From positions 1 through 64,000 of the forward strand of contig NZ_JARFML010000032.1 of the NCBI RefSeq assembly GCF_029167105.1: DNA of 64,000 bases, in the 5' to 3' direction. The DNA is from Bradyrhizobium yuanmingense. GTDB lineage: Bacteria; Pseudomonadota; Alphaproteobacteria; Rhizobiales; Xanthobacteraceae. Positions 9,513-18,964 of the stretch are shown in pieces (within the stretch, counting starts at the first letter, position 1; each line of letters opens with the position of its first letter). The notes beneath the pieces were generated by a model. It worked only from the letters and a program-made list of their open reading frames with translations. It was not told the origin of the DNA and did no database searches. Both the position numbers and the translations under genes were made by a program.

Positions 9513-12113
9513 CTACGCCGACTGCTTCACAGCAGCCTTGACCGCCACAAGGTCAAGCCGCCCCAGCATCGCCCTCGCCTGCTCGGCGCAATGCTCGATC
9601 AGCCAACGCTCGAAGGCGACCGGCGGCAGCGGCGGAGCGTAGAGGAAGCCCTGGACGATGTCGCAGCCGAGCTCGGCCAGCGTGTTGCGCTGCCCCTCGG
9701 TCTCGACCCCCTCGGCGACCACGCTCATGCCGAGACCCTGGCCGACCCGAACCACGGCGGTGGCGATCGCGAGCGCGCCCGCGTCCTGCTCGATGTCGCG
9801 CATGAAACTGCGGTCGATCTTGAGCTCGCGGATCGGCAGATGCGCAAGCCGGCTAAGGCTGGAATAGCCGGTGCCGAAATCGTCCACCGAGAGGCCGACG
9901 CCGAGCTCGCGGATCGCGTTCATCGTCTCCAGCGCCGCGGCGCCGTCCTGCATGAACGCGCCTTCGGTAATCTCCAGCATCAGCGCGTCCGGCGGCAGAT
10001 CATGCTCGGCCAGGATGTCCTTGAGCCGTGCGGCCAGCGTGACGTTGCGGAAATTGATCGGCGACAGGTTGACCGAGACGCAGGGGATGTTGAGCGCGGC
10101 GCGGCGCCAGCTCGCCATCTGGCGGCAGGCCTCGCGCACGGACCACAGGCCGATCTGCTCGATCAGCCCGCATTCCTCGGCGAGCGGGATGAACTTCGCC
10201 GGCGAGACGTCGCCGAGCTCGGCGTCGCGCCAGCGCGCGAGCGCCTCGACGCCGTGGATCGCGCCGTCGCGGCTGCGGATCTGCGGCTGGTAGCTGAGCC
10301 TCAGCGCACCTTCCACGACCGCTCGGCGCAACGCCGCGATCAGCGCCAGCCGCTGCTCCGCGAGCACGTTCATCTCGGCACTGAAGAGGCGATGCGTCGA
10401 GCGTCCGGCCTGCTTGGCCATGTACATGGCGGCGTCCGCCTGCTGCATCAATGTGTCGATGTCGGTGGCGTGATCGGGATAGAGGCTGATTCCGATGCTG
10501 GCGGACATCGGCATCAGCTTCGATCCGAGCCGCAACGGTGCGGACAGGGCCTCGGTGATCCCGGCCGCGATCCGCTCGGCGGCCTCGGCATTGCGTTGCG
10601 GCAGCAGGATGACGAATTCGTCGCCGCCGAGTCGTCCCAGCATGTCTTCGGGACCGATCTGCTCGCGCAGGCGCTGCGCGAGCAGGATCAAGAGCTCGTC
10701 GCCAGCGGCGTGGCCGAGGGTGTCGTTGACGTCCTTGAAATGATCGACGTCGAGGAAGGCGAGCGCGACATGGCCTCCGGCCGGACAGGCATCGATCGCG
10801 GTCGTGATCAGGCGGCGCAGCTGCGCGCGGTTCGGCAGGCCGGTGAGCATGTCGTGATAGGCGAGCCGCGCGATTTCGGCGCGCGCCTCCTTGCGTTCGA
10901 TCGCGAACGCGCCGAGGTTGACGCAGGCATCGACGATCTGGCGGTGCCATCTGCTCGGCGCCCGCGGTTCGCGATAATAGAAGCCGAAGGTGCCGATGAC
11001 GCGGCCGTCCTTGGCCTTGATCGGCGTCGACCAGCAGGCGCGCAAGCCCACTTCGAGCGGCCGCGCCTTGTAGGGCTGCCAGCGCGGATCGGCATCGATG
11101 TCGGCGACCAGAACCGGAATGCCGTAGAAGGCTCCGGTTCCGCACGTGCCGACCTCGGGACCGATCGCGATGCCGTCGAGCGAACGGGAATAGTCCTCGG
11201 GCAGGCTCGGACCGCCCAGCGGATGGAGCAGGCCGGCGGCATCGACGTGCAGCAGCGAGCAGACGACGCCGGGCGCGATCTGCTCGACGCGGCGGCACAG
11301 CCGATCGGCAATCTCGGTGATCGGCGCCTCGTCGGCGAGCGCCGCCATGATCAGCTGCTGCAGCGAGCGCAGCTGCCTGGATTCGGTGATATCTTCGAGC
11401 AGCGCGAAGATGTGCTTGACCCGGCCTTTCTTGTCGCGGAAGGCGTCGATCCGGGCAGAGACCCAGATCTCCTCACCATCCTTGTCGTAGACGAGCACCT
11501 CGGCCTCGGCGCCGTGACCGCCACGCATCAGCCGCTTGACGAGCTTCGCAACCGCCTTGCGATCGGTGTGGCGGCCGGCAATGAGCTCGCCCGCGCGGGC
11601 GCCTTCGGCCTCCTCGCTGGTATGGCCGAACAGCGCCGTGAACGCGGAATTGACGTAGACGATCTTTTGCTCGACGTCGGTGATGATCACCGCGCGGTTG
11701 GTCTGGTCGGACACCGCGTGGAGAAGCCCGATCCTGGCGCGGCGTTCAGCATCAAGGGTGACGTCACGCGCGAACACGATGTGATGGGCCTCGCCGTCGA
11801 CCGTCGCCGACGACATCGCGACCTGCGCCTTGATACGGCTGCCGTCGCGTCGTACGAGGCTGATCTCCTCGCGGACATCCGCAGTCGCACGGGCCTCAAG
11901 ACATTTGAGGGTGAGGACGGCGGCATCGCGGCCGAGCACCTCGGCGGCGGCGAGCTTCCAGATCAGCTCTGCGGCGGGGTTGAAATGCGTAATGCGATGC
12001 GCCTCATCGACGATGACGATGCCGTCGTCGGCGCGTTCGAGAGCGGTGCGCAGCACGTCAGGAAATTCTGTCACAAGGTGATCGGAGGCAGGCATCGTCT
12101 GAACCAACGGCAT
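9513..12113 (-). CDS. PAS-PAS-GAF-GGDEF-EAL cyclic-di-GMP protein
   Basis: 866 aa cytosolic signalling protein. Two PAS domains (about residues 15-120 and 125-245), a GAF domain (about 255-405), a GGDEF domain (about 412-575) with intact GGDEF at 496-500, and an EAL domain (about 590-850) with EAL at 623-625. Both catalytic signatures are present, so it could make or hydrolyse c-di-GMP under sensory control. The layout resembles DosP-type phosphodiesterases, but heme or redox binding cannot be judged. No transmembrane segment. I start at the ATG giving MPLVQTMPAS because the 30 codons upstream look non-coding; no strong ribosome site decides it. Confidence 0.88.
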   Translation of the reverse strand: MPLVQTMPASDHLVTEFPDVLRTALERADDGIVIVDEAHRITHFNPAAELIWKLAAAEVLGRDAAVLTLKCLEARATADVREEISLVRRDGSRIKAQVAMSSATVDGEAHHIVFARDVTLDAERRARIGLLHAVSDQTNRAVIITDVEQKIVYVNSAFTALFGHTSEEAEGARAGELIAGRHTDRKAVAKLVKRLMRGGHGAEAEVLVYDKDGEEIWVSARIDAFRDKKGRVKHIFALLEDITESRQLRSLQQLIMAALADEAPITEIADRLCRRVEQIAPGVVCSLLHVDAAGLLHPLGGPSLPEDYSRSLDGIAIGPEVGTCGTGAFYGIPVLVADIDADPRWQPYKARPLEVGLRACWSTPIKAKDGRVIGTFGFYYREPRAPSRWHRQIVDACVNLGAFAIERKEARAEIARLAYHDMLTGLPNRAQLRRLITTAIDACPAGGHVALAFLDVDHFKDVNDTLGHAAGDELLILLAQRLREQIGPEDMLGRLGGDEFVILLPQRNAEAAERIAAGITEALSAPLRLGSKLMPMSASIGISLYPDHATDIDTLMQQADAAMYMAKQAGRSTHRLFSAEMNVLAEQRLALIAALRRAVVEGALRLSYQPQIRSRDGAIHGVEALARWRDAELGDVSPAKFIPLAEECGLIEQIGLWSVREACRQMASWRRAALNIPCVSVNLSPINFRNVTLAARLKDILAEHDLPPDALMLEITEGAFMQDGAAALETMNAIRELGVGLSVDDFGTGYSSLSRLAHLPIRELKIDRSFMRDIEQDAGALAIATAVVRVGQGLGMSVVAEGVETEGQRNTLAELGCDIVQGFLYAPPLPPVAFERWLIEHCAEQARAMLGRLDLVAVKAAVKQSA

Positions 12114-12251
12114 CGGGAAATGCAGCGATCTGCGAGAGGTTAACGCTCCGATGGTGTCCAAGACGTTTTTGCAGTTCCCTCGCTTCGCGCGATGAGGCGG
12201 CATGATTAACGTTTCGCGAATACGCCGAATATGTCTTGATGCATACTGGAC

Positions 12252-13562
12252 CTATTCGGATTCCGTCTTGAGCTTGTGCAGCCGGCCGGCCACGGCCCGC
12301 ACCTTGCCGGGGGCCGCCCGCCAGATCGCGAGCGCCGACATTCCGCTCACGACCATCGCGACGGCGAAAGCCAGTGTGTAGTCGCCGGCGCGATCATAGA
12401 GCAAGCCGGTGACCCACGGTCCGGCGGCACCGCCCGCCAGCGCCGCGAGCATGATCGTGCCGAAGATGCTGCCCTGGTGCCTGCCCTGGAAGATCTCGAA
12501 CACCACCGCGCCCATGATCGAGGTGAGGCCGTAGCCGAGCGCGCCTTGCGTGAACACCATGAGATAGACCAGCCACGATGACGGCGAGAATTTCAGGGCC
12601 ATCAGTGCGGCGAAGCAGATCGCAAAACCCGCGCAGCTGATCGTCCAGACCCATTCCCGCCCGATCCGGTCGGAGACATGGCCGAGCAGGATCTGGCCGG
12701 GAATGCCAAGCAGGCTGACGATGCCGAGCGCCCACACGGCGACGCCGGAGCTGAAGCCGATATCGAGCAGGAATTTGGTCTGGTGCACCTGTACCGCGTA
12801 CCAGATGTACAGGCCGCAGAAATAGCCGAGCGAGATCCACCAGAACCGCGCGGTCGCCACGGCGCGCGCCAGCGTCCAGTCGGTGTTGACCCAGTCGGGA
12901 TCGACCACGTTGGAGACCGGCCTTGCCGCGCCCGCGACCGGGGCGGCATCGCCGTCCGGCTGGAGCCCGATGTCCTCCGGACGCTTGTGCAGCAGCAGAT
13001 TGATCGGCGCCAGCGCGATCAGGACGAGCAGGCCCATCGCGGTGCAGGCGGTGCGCCAGCCGGTCTGCTCGATCATGTGCTGCACCCATGGCAGCAGCGT
13101 CACCGAGCCGATGCCGACACCGGCGAAAGCGATGCCGATGGCGAAGCCGCGCTTGCGGATGAACCAGTTCGGCAGGAACAGCGACTGGCCGGAATAGCCG
13201 AGACAGACGCTGCCGGCGCCGACCATGACGCCGATGGTGACATAGAGATGCCAGGGCGCGCTGGTCAACGGCGCCAGCAGCAGCCCGCCGCCCATCAGCA
13301 CGACGCCGAGTTCCATCACCGCGCGCGGGCCGGCGCGATCCATCAGGCGGCCGATCAGCGGGCTGACCACACCCGACACCACGAAGCCGAAGGAGAATGC
13401 GCCCGCCGTGACGCCGCGCTCCCAGCCGAACTCGGAGATGATGGGTGGAAAGAACAGCGAAAAGGCGGTGCGCGCGTTGACGCCGATCGCCATGGTGACG
13501 AAGGTCACGGCGACGACGATCCAGCCGTAGAAGAACGGAAGCCGCATATTTGCTTGTTTCAT
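12252..13562 (-). CDS. MFS transporter (OFA/monocarboxylate-like)
   Basis: 436 aa with 12 predicted transmembrane helices. It starts MKQANMRLPFFYGWIVVAVTFVTM, an opening typical of the oxalate/formate-antiporter-like branch, which includes many monocarboxylate carriers. The loop GRLMDRAGPR matches the MFS motif A region. A central cytoplasmic loop separates the two six-helix halves. The substrate is not determined. An upstream in-frame codon would add 19 hydrophilic residues; the chosen ATG fits the family better. Confidence 0.82.
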   Translation of the reverse strand: MKQANMRLPFFYGWIVVAVTFVTMAIGVNARTAFSLFFPPIISEFGWERGVTAGAFSFGFVVSGVVSPLIGRLMDRAGPRAVMELGVVLMGGGLLLAPLTSAPWHLYVTIGVMVGAGSVCLGYSGQSLFLPNWFIRKRGFAIGIAFAGVGIGSVTLLPWVQHMIEQTGWRTACTAMGLLVLIALAPINLLLHKRPEDIGLQPDGDAAPVAGAARPVSNVVDPDWVNTDWTLARAVATARFWWISLGYFCGLYIWYAVQVHQTKFLLDIGFSSGVAVWALGIVSLLGIPGQILLGHVSDRIGREWVWTISCAGFAICFAALMALKFSPSSWLVYLMVFTQGALGYGLTSIMGAVVFEIFQGRHQGSIFGTIMLAALAGGAAGPWVTGLLYDRAGDYTLAFAVAMVVSGMSALAIWRAAPGKVRAVAGRLHKLKTESE

Positions 13563-13665
13563 CCCTAGACGGTTCTTCGGACCATCCGGGGATGTCCGGG
13601 TCAAGCGCTTTTCGCGCATGCCCGCTGGGCAGCAACGCCGTTGAAAATGAGAGCGGCCCCGCGGC

Positions 13666-13799
13666 CATCCTTCGAGACGCCCGCTTTAGGCGGGCTCCTC
13701 AGGATGAGGACCGAATGCGCGGCAGCCGTTTCAACGGGCACGGATGCCGCTCAGCCTCATCCTGAGGAGACCGCGAAGCGGTCGTCTCGAAGGACGAGG
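13666..13799. repeat. REP-like palindromic element pair
   Basis: A unit CATCCTTCGAGACG...CTCAGGATGAGG (13666-13709) is followed 45 nt later by its inverted partner CCTCATCCTGAGGAG...CGTCTCGAAGG (13755-13799). Each unit carries its own inner stem (CCCGC/GCGGG; CCGC..GCGG). This is a dispersed element type familiar in Bradyrhizobium genomes. It lies between two minus-strand genes. Confidence 0.75.
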
Positions 13800-13806
13800 C
13801 GTGCGC

Positions 13807-16236
13807 TCAGGCGGCGTCGAGCCGTGAGGATTTGACCGGCGCGTCGAACAGGATCCGCTCGATCGGATGCGGCCGGCCGAACAGATAGCCTTGCGCAAAA
13901 TTGACGCCGAGCGCCTTCAGCCGGTCGAACTCCTCGCGCGTCTCGACGCCTTCGGCCGTGACCGACATGTCCAGTCCGCGCGCCAGCGTCACGATCGAGG
14001 AGATGATGGCGGAAGAGCGCGGCTGCTGGGTCAGGTTGCGAATGAACGACTTGTCGATCTTGATCTTGTCGAACGGGAACGCGGTCAGGTAGCTGAGCGA
14101 GGAATAGCCGGTGCCGAAATCATCGAGCGCGAGCTCGACCCCGAGCTGTTTCAGCCGCTCCATGAAGGCGTGATTCTCGCTGCCGCGCTCCAGCAGCACG
14201 GATTCCGTGATCTCGATCTCGAGCCGCTGCGGCGGCAGGCCGGAATCGGCGAGCGCCGCGCAGATCATGTCGAACAGCTCGGCTTCCTTGAACTGGATCG
14301 GCGACAGATTGACGGCGATCATGAGATCGGCAGGCCAGCCGGCTGCGTCCGCGCAGGCGCGCCGCAGCACGAATTCGCCGAGCGGCACGATCAGCCCGGT
14401 CTCCTCCGCAAGCGCAATGAACTGGTCCGGAGGGATCAGGCCGCGCGTCGGATGCCGCCAGCGCACCAGCGCCTCGAAGCCGCGTCGTTCGCCACTGAGG
14501 GCATCGACGAACGGCTGGTAGTGCACCTCCAGCTGGCAGCGCGCGATGGCGTCGCGCAGATCTCCTTCCAGCGTGTTGCGGGCCTCCAGCTCGGCCGACA
14601 TCGCCTCATCATAAACAGTGAAGCAGTTGCGGCCGGCCGATTTCGAACGGTAGAGCGCGAGATCCGCTTTCTTCAGGAGCTGCTCCTGATCGCTGCCATG
14701 ATCCGGCGCGATCGCGATGCCGATGCTGGTGCCGATCTCGACGCGGTGTCCGGGCAGCAGGAACGGTTCGCTCACGAGCTTGGCGATCCGCGCCGCCAGA
14801 TCGGTCGAGCAGGCGCGCTGGTGCTCGCCGGCTTGCTGGATGATGGCGAATTCGTCGCCGCCGAGCCGCGCCAGCACGTCGTTGGCGCGCAGTGCGGATT
14901 GCAGCCGCTGCGCCACCTGGCGCAGCAGCGCATCGCCGGCCGCGTGGCCGAGGGAATCGTTGACGTTCTTGAAGCGGTCGAGGTCGAGCATCAGGATCGC
15001 GAAGGGCTCGCCCCTCACGCTCAACTTGCCGTTCATCTCGTCGAGGCGGGTGAGGAAAAAGGCGCGGTTCGGCAATCCCGTGAGAATGTCGGTCTGGGCA
15101 AGCTCGAGCACCCGCCGGTTCGCCAGCGACAGCCGCCGCGAATTGCGGCTGGCGAGCATCAGATAGGTCGACAGCGACAGCGTCAGCAGCATGCCGACGA
15201 CGAGGACCGCAACCGCGCGGTCGTAAGACGTTGCCAGCGGACCGCCTGCGGTCGGAACCGCCCGCACCTGCCAATCGGTGTCGCCGATCTTGAGACTGCC
15301 CGACCAGTGCAGGGTCCGCGCGATGTCCCGCATCGACCGCAGCGCCGAGGCGGCCGACGCATAGTCCGGCAGCATCTGCTCGAGGCTGACGATCTGCGCC
15401 GTGTACGGCGGGAAGACCGTCATGCTGACCGCGGGGCTGGCTCCGGTGGTCACGCGGATGGACTGGATCAGCAGCGGCAGGTCGAAGACGCCGACCACGA
15501 CGCCGGCGATATTGCGGCGCCGGTCCGCGATCTCCTCGCGCGAGGTTCCCTTGGCGTAGACGGGAACGACGACGAGGACATAGGACGGCCGGTCGCTGTC
15601 CTTCGGCCCGAACAGGCGCGTGCGCATGGCTGCGACGCGATCGTTGTCGCGCGCGCGCTCCAGCACCGCCCGTCGCTCCGGAACGGTCGTGTAGTCCATG
15701 CCGTACACCGACGAGGTCTTCGGCTGCGTCGAGTAAAACACCGGAAAATATTCGTCGCTCTGCGGCGCGGTGACGAAGCCCTCGCCCTGCAGCGCCTTGA
15801 TGTGATAGCTCGACATACCATCCCGGACCGCCGCGGCCTCGTATTCCGCGCGCTCCTTGCGGTTGACCCGCGGCAACCAGGAAATGCGCAGCATGCCGGG
15901 GTGACGCTCGAACAGGCGGGCGCTGAAGGTCTCGAATTCGCTGCGGGTGACTTCTTCGTTGGTCGATTCGAACAGCGTGCGCAGCGCGAGAAGCCTCGAT
16001 ATGTACTCGTTCATGCCGTTCTGCAGGACGATCGCCTGGGTCTCGGCCGCGTTCTCGAACTCGATCCTGTTGACGCGATGTTCCCACCGCGCCACGGCGG
16101 CAGCGCCCACGATCGAGAACAGCAGGCCGACGCAGACCGCGACGAGCGCAGGACGATAGAGCCCGAGCAGCGGCGCGGCACGCCACCATCCGCCTCTGCG
16201 TCTCCGATCCTGATCGTTCTGATCGCGACCGCCCAT
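13807..16236 (-). CDS. CHASE-GGDEF-EAL membrane cyclic-di-GMP protein
   Basis: 809 aa. TM1 (about residues 27-50), a periplasmic CHASE sensor domain (about 70-330), TM2 (about 341-362), GGDEF domain with GGDEF at 459-463, and EAL domain with EAL at 588-590. It is expected to sense an external small molecule and change c-di-GMP inside the cell. Both enzymatic motifs look intact. It is divergent from the binding-protein gene at 16505. A 268 nt gap separates them and shows no further gene. Confidence 0.9.
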   Translation of the reverse strand: MGGRDQNDQDRRRRGGWWRAAPLLGLYRPALVAVCVGLLFSIVGAAAVARWEHRVNRIEFENAAETQAIVLQNGMNEYISRLLALRTLFESTNEEVTRSEFETFSARLFERHPGMLRISWLPRVNRKERAEYEAAAVRDGMSSYHIKALQGEGFVTAPQSDEYFPVFYSTQPKTSSVYGMDYTTVPERRAVLERARDNDRVAAMRTRLFGPKDSDRPSYVLVVVPVYAKGTSREEIADRRRNIAGVVVGVFDLPLLIQSIRVTTGASPAVSMTVFPPYTAQIVSLEQMLPDYASAASALRSMRDIARTLHWSGSLKIGDTDWQVRAVPTAGGPLATSYDRAVAVLVVGMLLTLSLSTYLMLASRNSRRLSLANRRVLELAQTDILTGLPNRAFFLTRLDEMNGKLSVRGEPFAILMLDLDRFKNVNDSLGHAAGDALLRQVAQRLQSALRANDVLARLGGDEFAIIQQAGEHQRACSTDLAARIAKLVSEPFLLPGHRVEIGTSIGIAIAPDHGSDQEQLLKKADLALYRSKSAGRNCFTVYDEAMSAELEARNTLEGDLRDAIARCQLEVHYQPFVDALSGERRGFEALVRWRHPTRGLIPPDQFIALAEETGLIVPLGEFVLRRACADAAGWPADLMIAVNLSPIQFKEAELFDMICAALADSGLPPQRLEIEITESVLLERGSENHAFMERLKQLGVELALDDFGTGYSSLSYLTAFPFDKIKIDKSFIRNLTQQPRSSAIISSIVTLARGLDMSVTAEGVETREEFDRLKALGVNFAQGYLFGRPHPIERILFDAPVKSSRLDAA

Positions 16237-16504
16237 CTTGAAGCCGCCGTCCCCTATCCGCGACGAACCGAACCTCTGGTTGAGGTGCCGGCGCCGCTAT
16301 CGGAACAAGACGGCGGTTAAGAACTGCACAATTTTGGAAAACGGTCGTTTCGCAATGCGGAAATTAGTTAACGAAGTGAGCGAACGATCCCGGCATTCTG
16401 GACATAAGTTACCGGTTTTCCCCGGTGTACTACGGGCTACCTGCGTCGCGCCGCTTAGCGAGCTATTCAGGCTCGCAAGGCTAATGTGGCGCAGGGTTTC
16501 TTCA

Positions 16505-17692
16505 ATGATCCGGCAAAGCCTTCCGATGCATCGATTTCGATCGGCGAGATCCGTCGTCCTGGCCATCGCGCTTCTGGCTGCGACCATGCCGGCTGCGAGG
16601 GGCGACGAGGCCGGCATCAGCGAGGATGCGATCCTGTTCGGCCAGGCCGCGGCGCTGGAAGGCCCCTCCTCCGCGCTGGGACAGCGCATGCGGCAAGGCG
16701 TCGTCGCCGCGTTCACCGAGGTCAACGCCAAGGGCGGCGTTCATGGCCGCAAGCTCCGGCTCATCAGCAGCGACGACGGCTACGACCCCGACCGTTCGGT
16801 GGCGCAGACGCTGCGCCTGATCGACGAGGACAAGGTGTTCGCGCTGATCGGCGCGGTGGGCACGCCGACCGCGATGGCGACCATACCGATCACCAGTGTC
16901 CGGAACGTGCCCTTCATCGGCCCGTTCACCGGCGCCGAGTTCCTGCGCGATCCCGAGCTTCCGAACGTCGTCAACATCCGCGCCAGCTACGGCGCGGAGG
17001 CGGAAGCCTGGATTAAGCATCTCACCGAGGATCGCAAGTTCACCCGCATCGGCATCTTCTACCAGGACGATTCCTTCGGCCGCGACGGGCTTGTCGGCGT
17101 GAAGCGGGCGCTCGCCAAGCGCGGGCTCGAGCTCGCCGCCGAAGGCACTTACGAGCGCAACACCCGCGCGGTCGGCCAGGCCTGGCGCATGATCAAGCGC
17201 GCCGACCCCGAAGCCATCGTCATGGTCGGGACCTATGGACCGTGCGCGGAGTTCATCAAGCTCGCCCGCCGCAGCGGCGCTCGTCCAACCTTCGTCAACA
17301 TCTCCTTCGTCGGCGCCGTTGCGCTCGCCGCGGAACTCGGCCCGGAGGGCGAGGGCGTCATCGTCTCGCAGGTGGTGCCGTTTCCCTGGGACCGCTCGCT
17401 CAAGCTCGTCGCCGACTACCAGGCAGCGCAAAAGGCGTTCGACCCGGCACTGACGCCGGACTTCGTGTCGCTGGAAGGCTATCTGTCCGGCCGGCTTGCG
17501 GCCGCGGCGCTGGAAAAGGCCGGCCCCCATCCGACCCGCGCAAGCCTGCTGCGCGCCATCAACGATACCGGCCGTTTCGACATCAGCGGCAGCATCGTCA
17601 CCGTCGGCACACGCATGCTCGACACGCCGCCGAAGGTGTTCCTGACGGTGATCCAGAAGGACGGGACGTTCAAGGCGGTGGACCGGCTCTGA
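16505..17692 (+). CDS. ABC transporter substrate-binding protein (amino-acid type)
   Basis: 395 aa periplasmic protein of the Leu/Ile/Val-binding (type I, LivJ-like) family. A signal peptide (SVVLAIALLAATMPAARG) precedes ISEDAILFGQAAALEGPSSALGQRMRQGVVAAFTEVNAKGGVHGRKL, the hallmark opening of this family. No permease or ATPase genes lie next to it, so it either serves a transporter encoded elsewhere or is a stand-alone sensor, possibly for the divergent CHASE-GGDEF-EAL protein (inference from position only). The start was chosen for a normal signal peptide length; MHRF 7 codons later is an alternative. Confidence 0.82.
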   Translation: MIRQSLPMHRFRSARSVVLAIALLAATMPAARGDEAGISEDAILFGQAAALEGPSSALGQRMRQGVVAAFTEVNAKGGVHGRKLRLISSDDGYDPDRSVAQTLRLIDEDKVFALIGAVGTPTAMATIPITSVRNVPFIGPFTGAEFLRDPELPNVVNIRASYGAEAEAWIKHLTEDRKFTRIGIFYQDDSFGRDGLVGVKRALAKRGLELAAEGTYERNTRAVGQAWRMIKRADPEAIVMVGTYGPCAEFIKLARRSGARPTFVNISFVGAVALAAELGPEGEGVIVSQVVPFPWDRSLKLVADYQAAQKAFDPALTPDFVSLEGYLSGRLAAAALEKAGPHPTRASLLRAINDTGRFDISGSIVTVGTRMLDTPPKVFLTVIQKDGTFKAVDRL

Positions 17693-17698
17693 GACCCT

Positions 17699-18676
17699 TC
17701 ACGGCCGCCGCGTCCAGCGATCGGCGTTGACGGCGCCTTGCGGGATTTCTCCCCTCGCGATGGCCTCGACCTGTCGCACCGTCTCCAGCGACTGGTATTC
17801 GATGGCCTGCGGCGTCAGGCCGCCGACATGCGGCGTCGCGATGACGTTCGGCAGCCTGGCTAGCTCGGGCGTCGGCATCTGGTCCGGTGCGCGGCCGACA
17901 TCCATGGCGGCGCCGGCGATGCGGCCCTCACGCAGCGCGTGCGCCAGTGCGGTCTCGTCGACGAGATTGCCGCGCGAGAGATTGATGAAGACGGCGTGCT
18001 TCTGCATGCGCGCCAGCGCCGCCTCTCCGATCAGGTTCTCCGTCTGCGCATTGGCGACGGCGAGGCAGACGACATAGTCCGATGCGGCGAGGAGCTCGTC
18101 GAGACCGACCTGCCGGATCGCGGTATCGCTGACGGTTACGAAGGGATCGGAGACCAATACCTCCATGCGCAGCACTTTTGCGATCTCGGCGAGGTAGCGC
18201 CCGATGCTGCCATAGCCGATGATGCCGATCCGGCTGCCGGCGAGCTGGCGGCCCATCCGTGCTTCCGGCTTGCGGCCTGCCTGGTAATCTGCGGTGGTCC
18301 GCGACACGCCGCGGGAGAGATCGACCATGAAGCCGAGCGCGAGCTCGGCCACGGCCTGCACGAAGCCGGGCCCGGCGCGGGTCACGAGCACGCCGGCCTG
18401 CGAGGCCGCATCCACGTCGACGTTGCGGATGTCGACGGCGCAGCGGACGAACGCCCGCAGACGCGGCAATTGCGAAAAAATCTCGCCGCGGCCTTCGGTC
18501 ATGCGATCGGCGATGATGATGTCGGCGTCCTTGGCGGCGCGCACCAGGCTGGCTGCGTCCAGCGGCTCATCCTTCTCGTGCAGGATTACCTCGGCGACCG
18601 CGCGAAGGCCGTTCAGGCTGCGATCGCCGTAATAGTTGCGCCGCATCTCCGGGGTGTGCGCGAGCAGAACCTTCAT
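17699..18676 (-). CDS. D-2-hydroxyacid dehydrogenase
   Basis: 325 aa NAD(P)-dependent oxidoreductase. The Rossmann motif GIIGYGSIGRYLAEIA and the catalytic Arg (INLSRG) and His (ATPHVGGLT) are present. In place of the usual ExP acid loop it reads DVGRAPDQMP, a variant I associate with an alphaproteobacterial subgroup. It converts a 2-hydroxyacid to a 2-oxoacid; the substrate is unknown. It sits 12 nt after a TRAP-permease remnant, hinting that it was once part of an organic-acid uptake operon. Confidence 0.85.
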   Translation of the reverse strand: MKVLLAHTPEMRRNYYGDRSLNGLRAVAEVILHEKDEPLDAASLVRAAKDADIIIADRMTEGRGEIFSQLPRLRAFVRCAVDIRNVDVDAASQAGVLVTRAGPGFVQAVAELALGFMVDLSRGVSRTTADYQAGRKPEARMGRQLAGSRIGIIGYGSIGRYLAEIAKVLRMEVLVSDPFVTVSDTAIRQVGLDELLAASDYVVCLAVANAQTENLIGEAALARMQKHAVFINLSRGNLVDETALAHALREGRIAGAAMDVGRAPDQMPTPELARLPNVIATPHVGGLTPQAIEYQSLETVRQVEAIARGEIPQGAVNADRWTRRP

Positions 18677-18688
18677 GACAAGACTCCT

Positions 18689-18832
18689 TCACTGGCCGAA
18701 TGCCCGCGGCAGCGCGGTCGAGAGCCATGGTACGAAGGCAATGACTAGCAGGCAGAGGAACAGGAGGCCAGGACAGCCCAGGATCGGCTTCACCGTCTGC
18801 TCGATCGGCACGTTGCCGATCAGCAGGCGCCC
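18689..18832 (-). pseudogene. 3' remnant of TRAP transporter large permease (DctM-like)
   Basis: The last ~47 codons of a DctM/SiaM-type permease: VPIEQTVKPILG, then a hydrophobic helix ending FVPWLSTALPRAFG, which matches how these proteins end. The frame upstream (to 18892) no longer resembles the family, and no further TRAP gene is found upstream because doxX follows. The rest of the permease and its partner subunits are deleted. It lies just 5' of the hydroxyacid dehydrogenase gene in the same orientation. Confidence 0.55.
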
Positions 18833-18964
18833 ACCCGCCGCAAGATCAGCGTGAACGCCGATGATGCAGAACGCATATCGATTGGATTGCACAAGGCAGA
18901 CGACGAACGAAAGCCGCGGGATCGTGATCCCGCGGCTCGCAACATTTGAGCGAATGCAGTGATG

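Noticed and set aside
9351..12143. A 930-codon open frame antisense to the PAS-GAF-GGDEF-EAL gene
   Set aside because: High G+C codon use opens long antisense frames; the translation is low-complexity Arg/Asp/His-rich with no domain, while the other strand has clear catalytic motifs. The same applies to long antisense frames over the genes near 4, 14, 21, 39, 57 and 61 kb.
13666..13799. A CRISPR array or insertion sequence at the repeat between 13.6 and 13.8 kb
   Set aside because: Only one inverted pair of units with no regular spacers and no transposase; it fits the REP-like elements seen elsewhere in the window.
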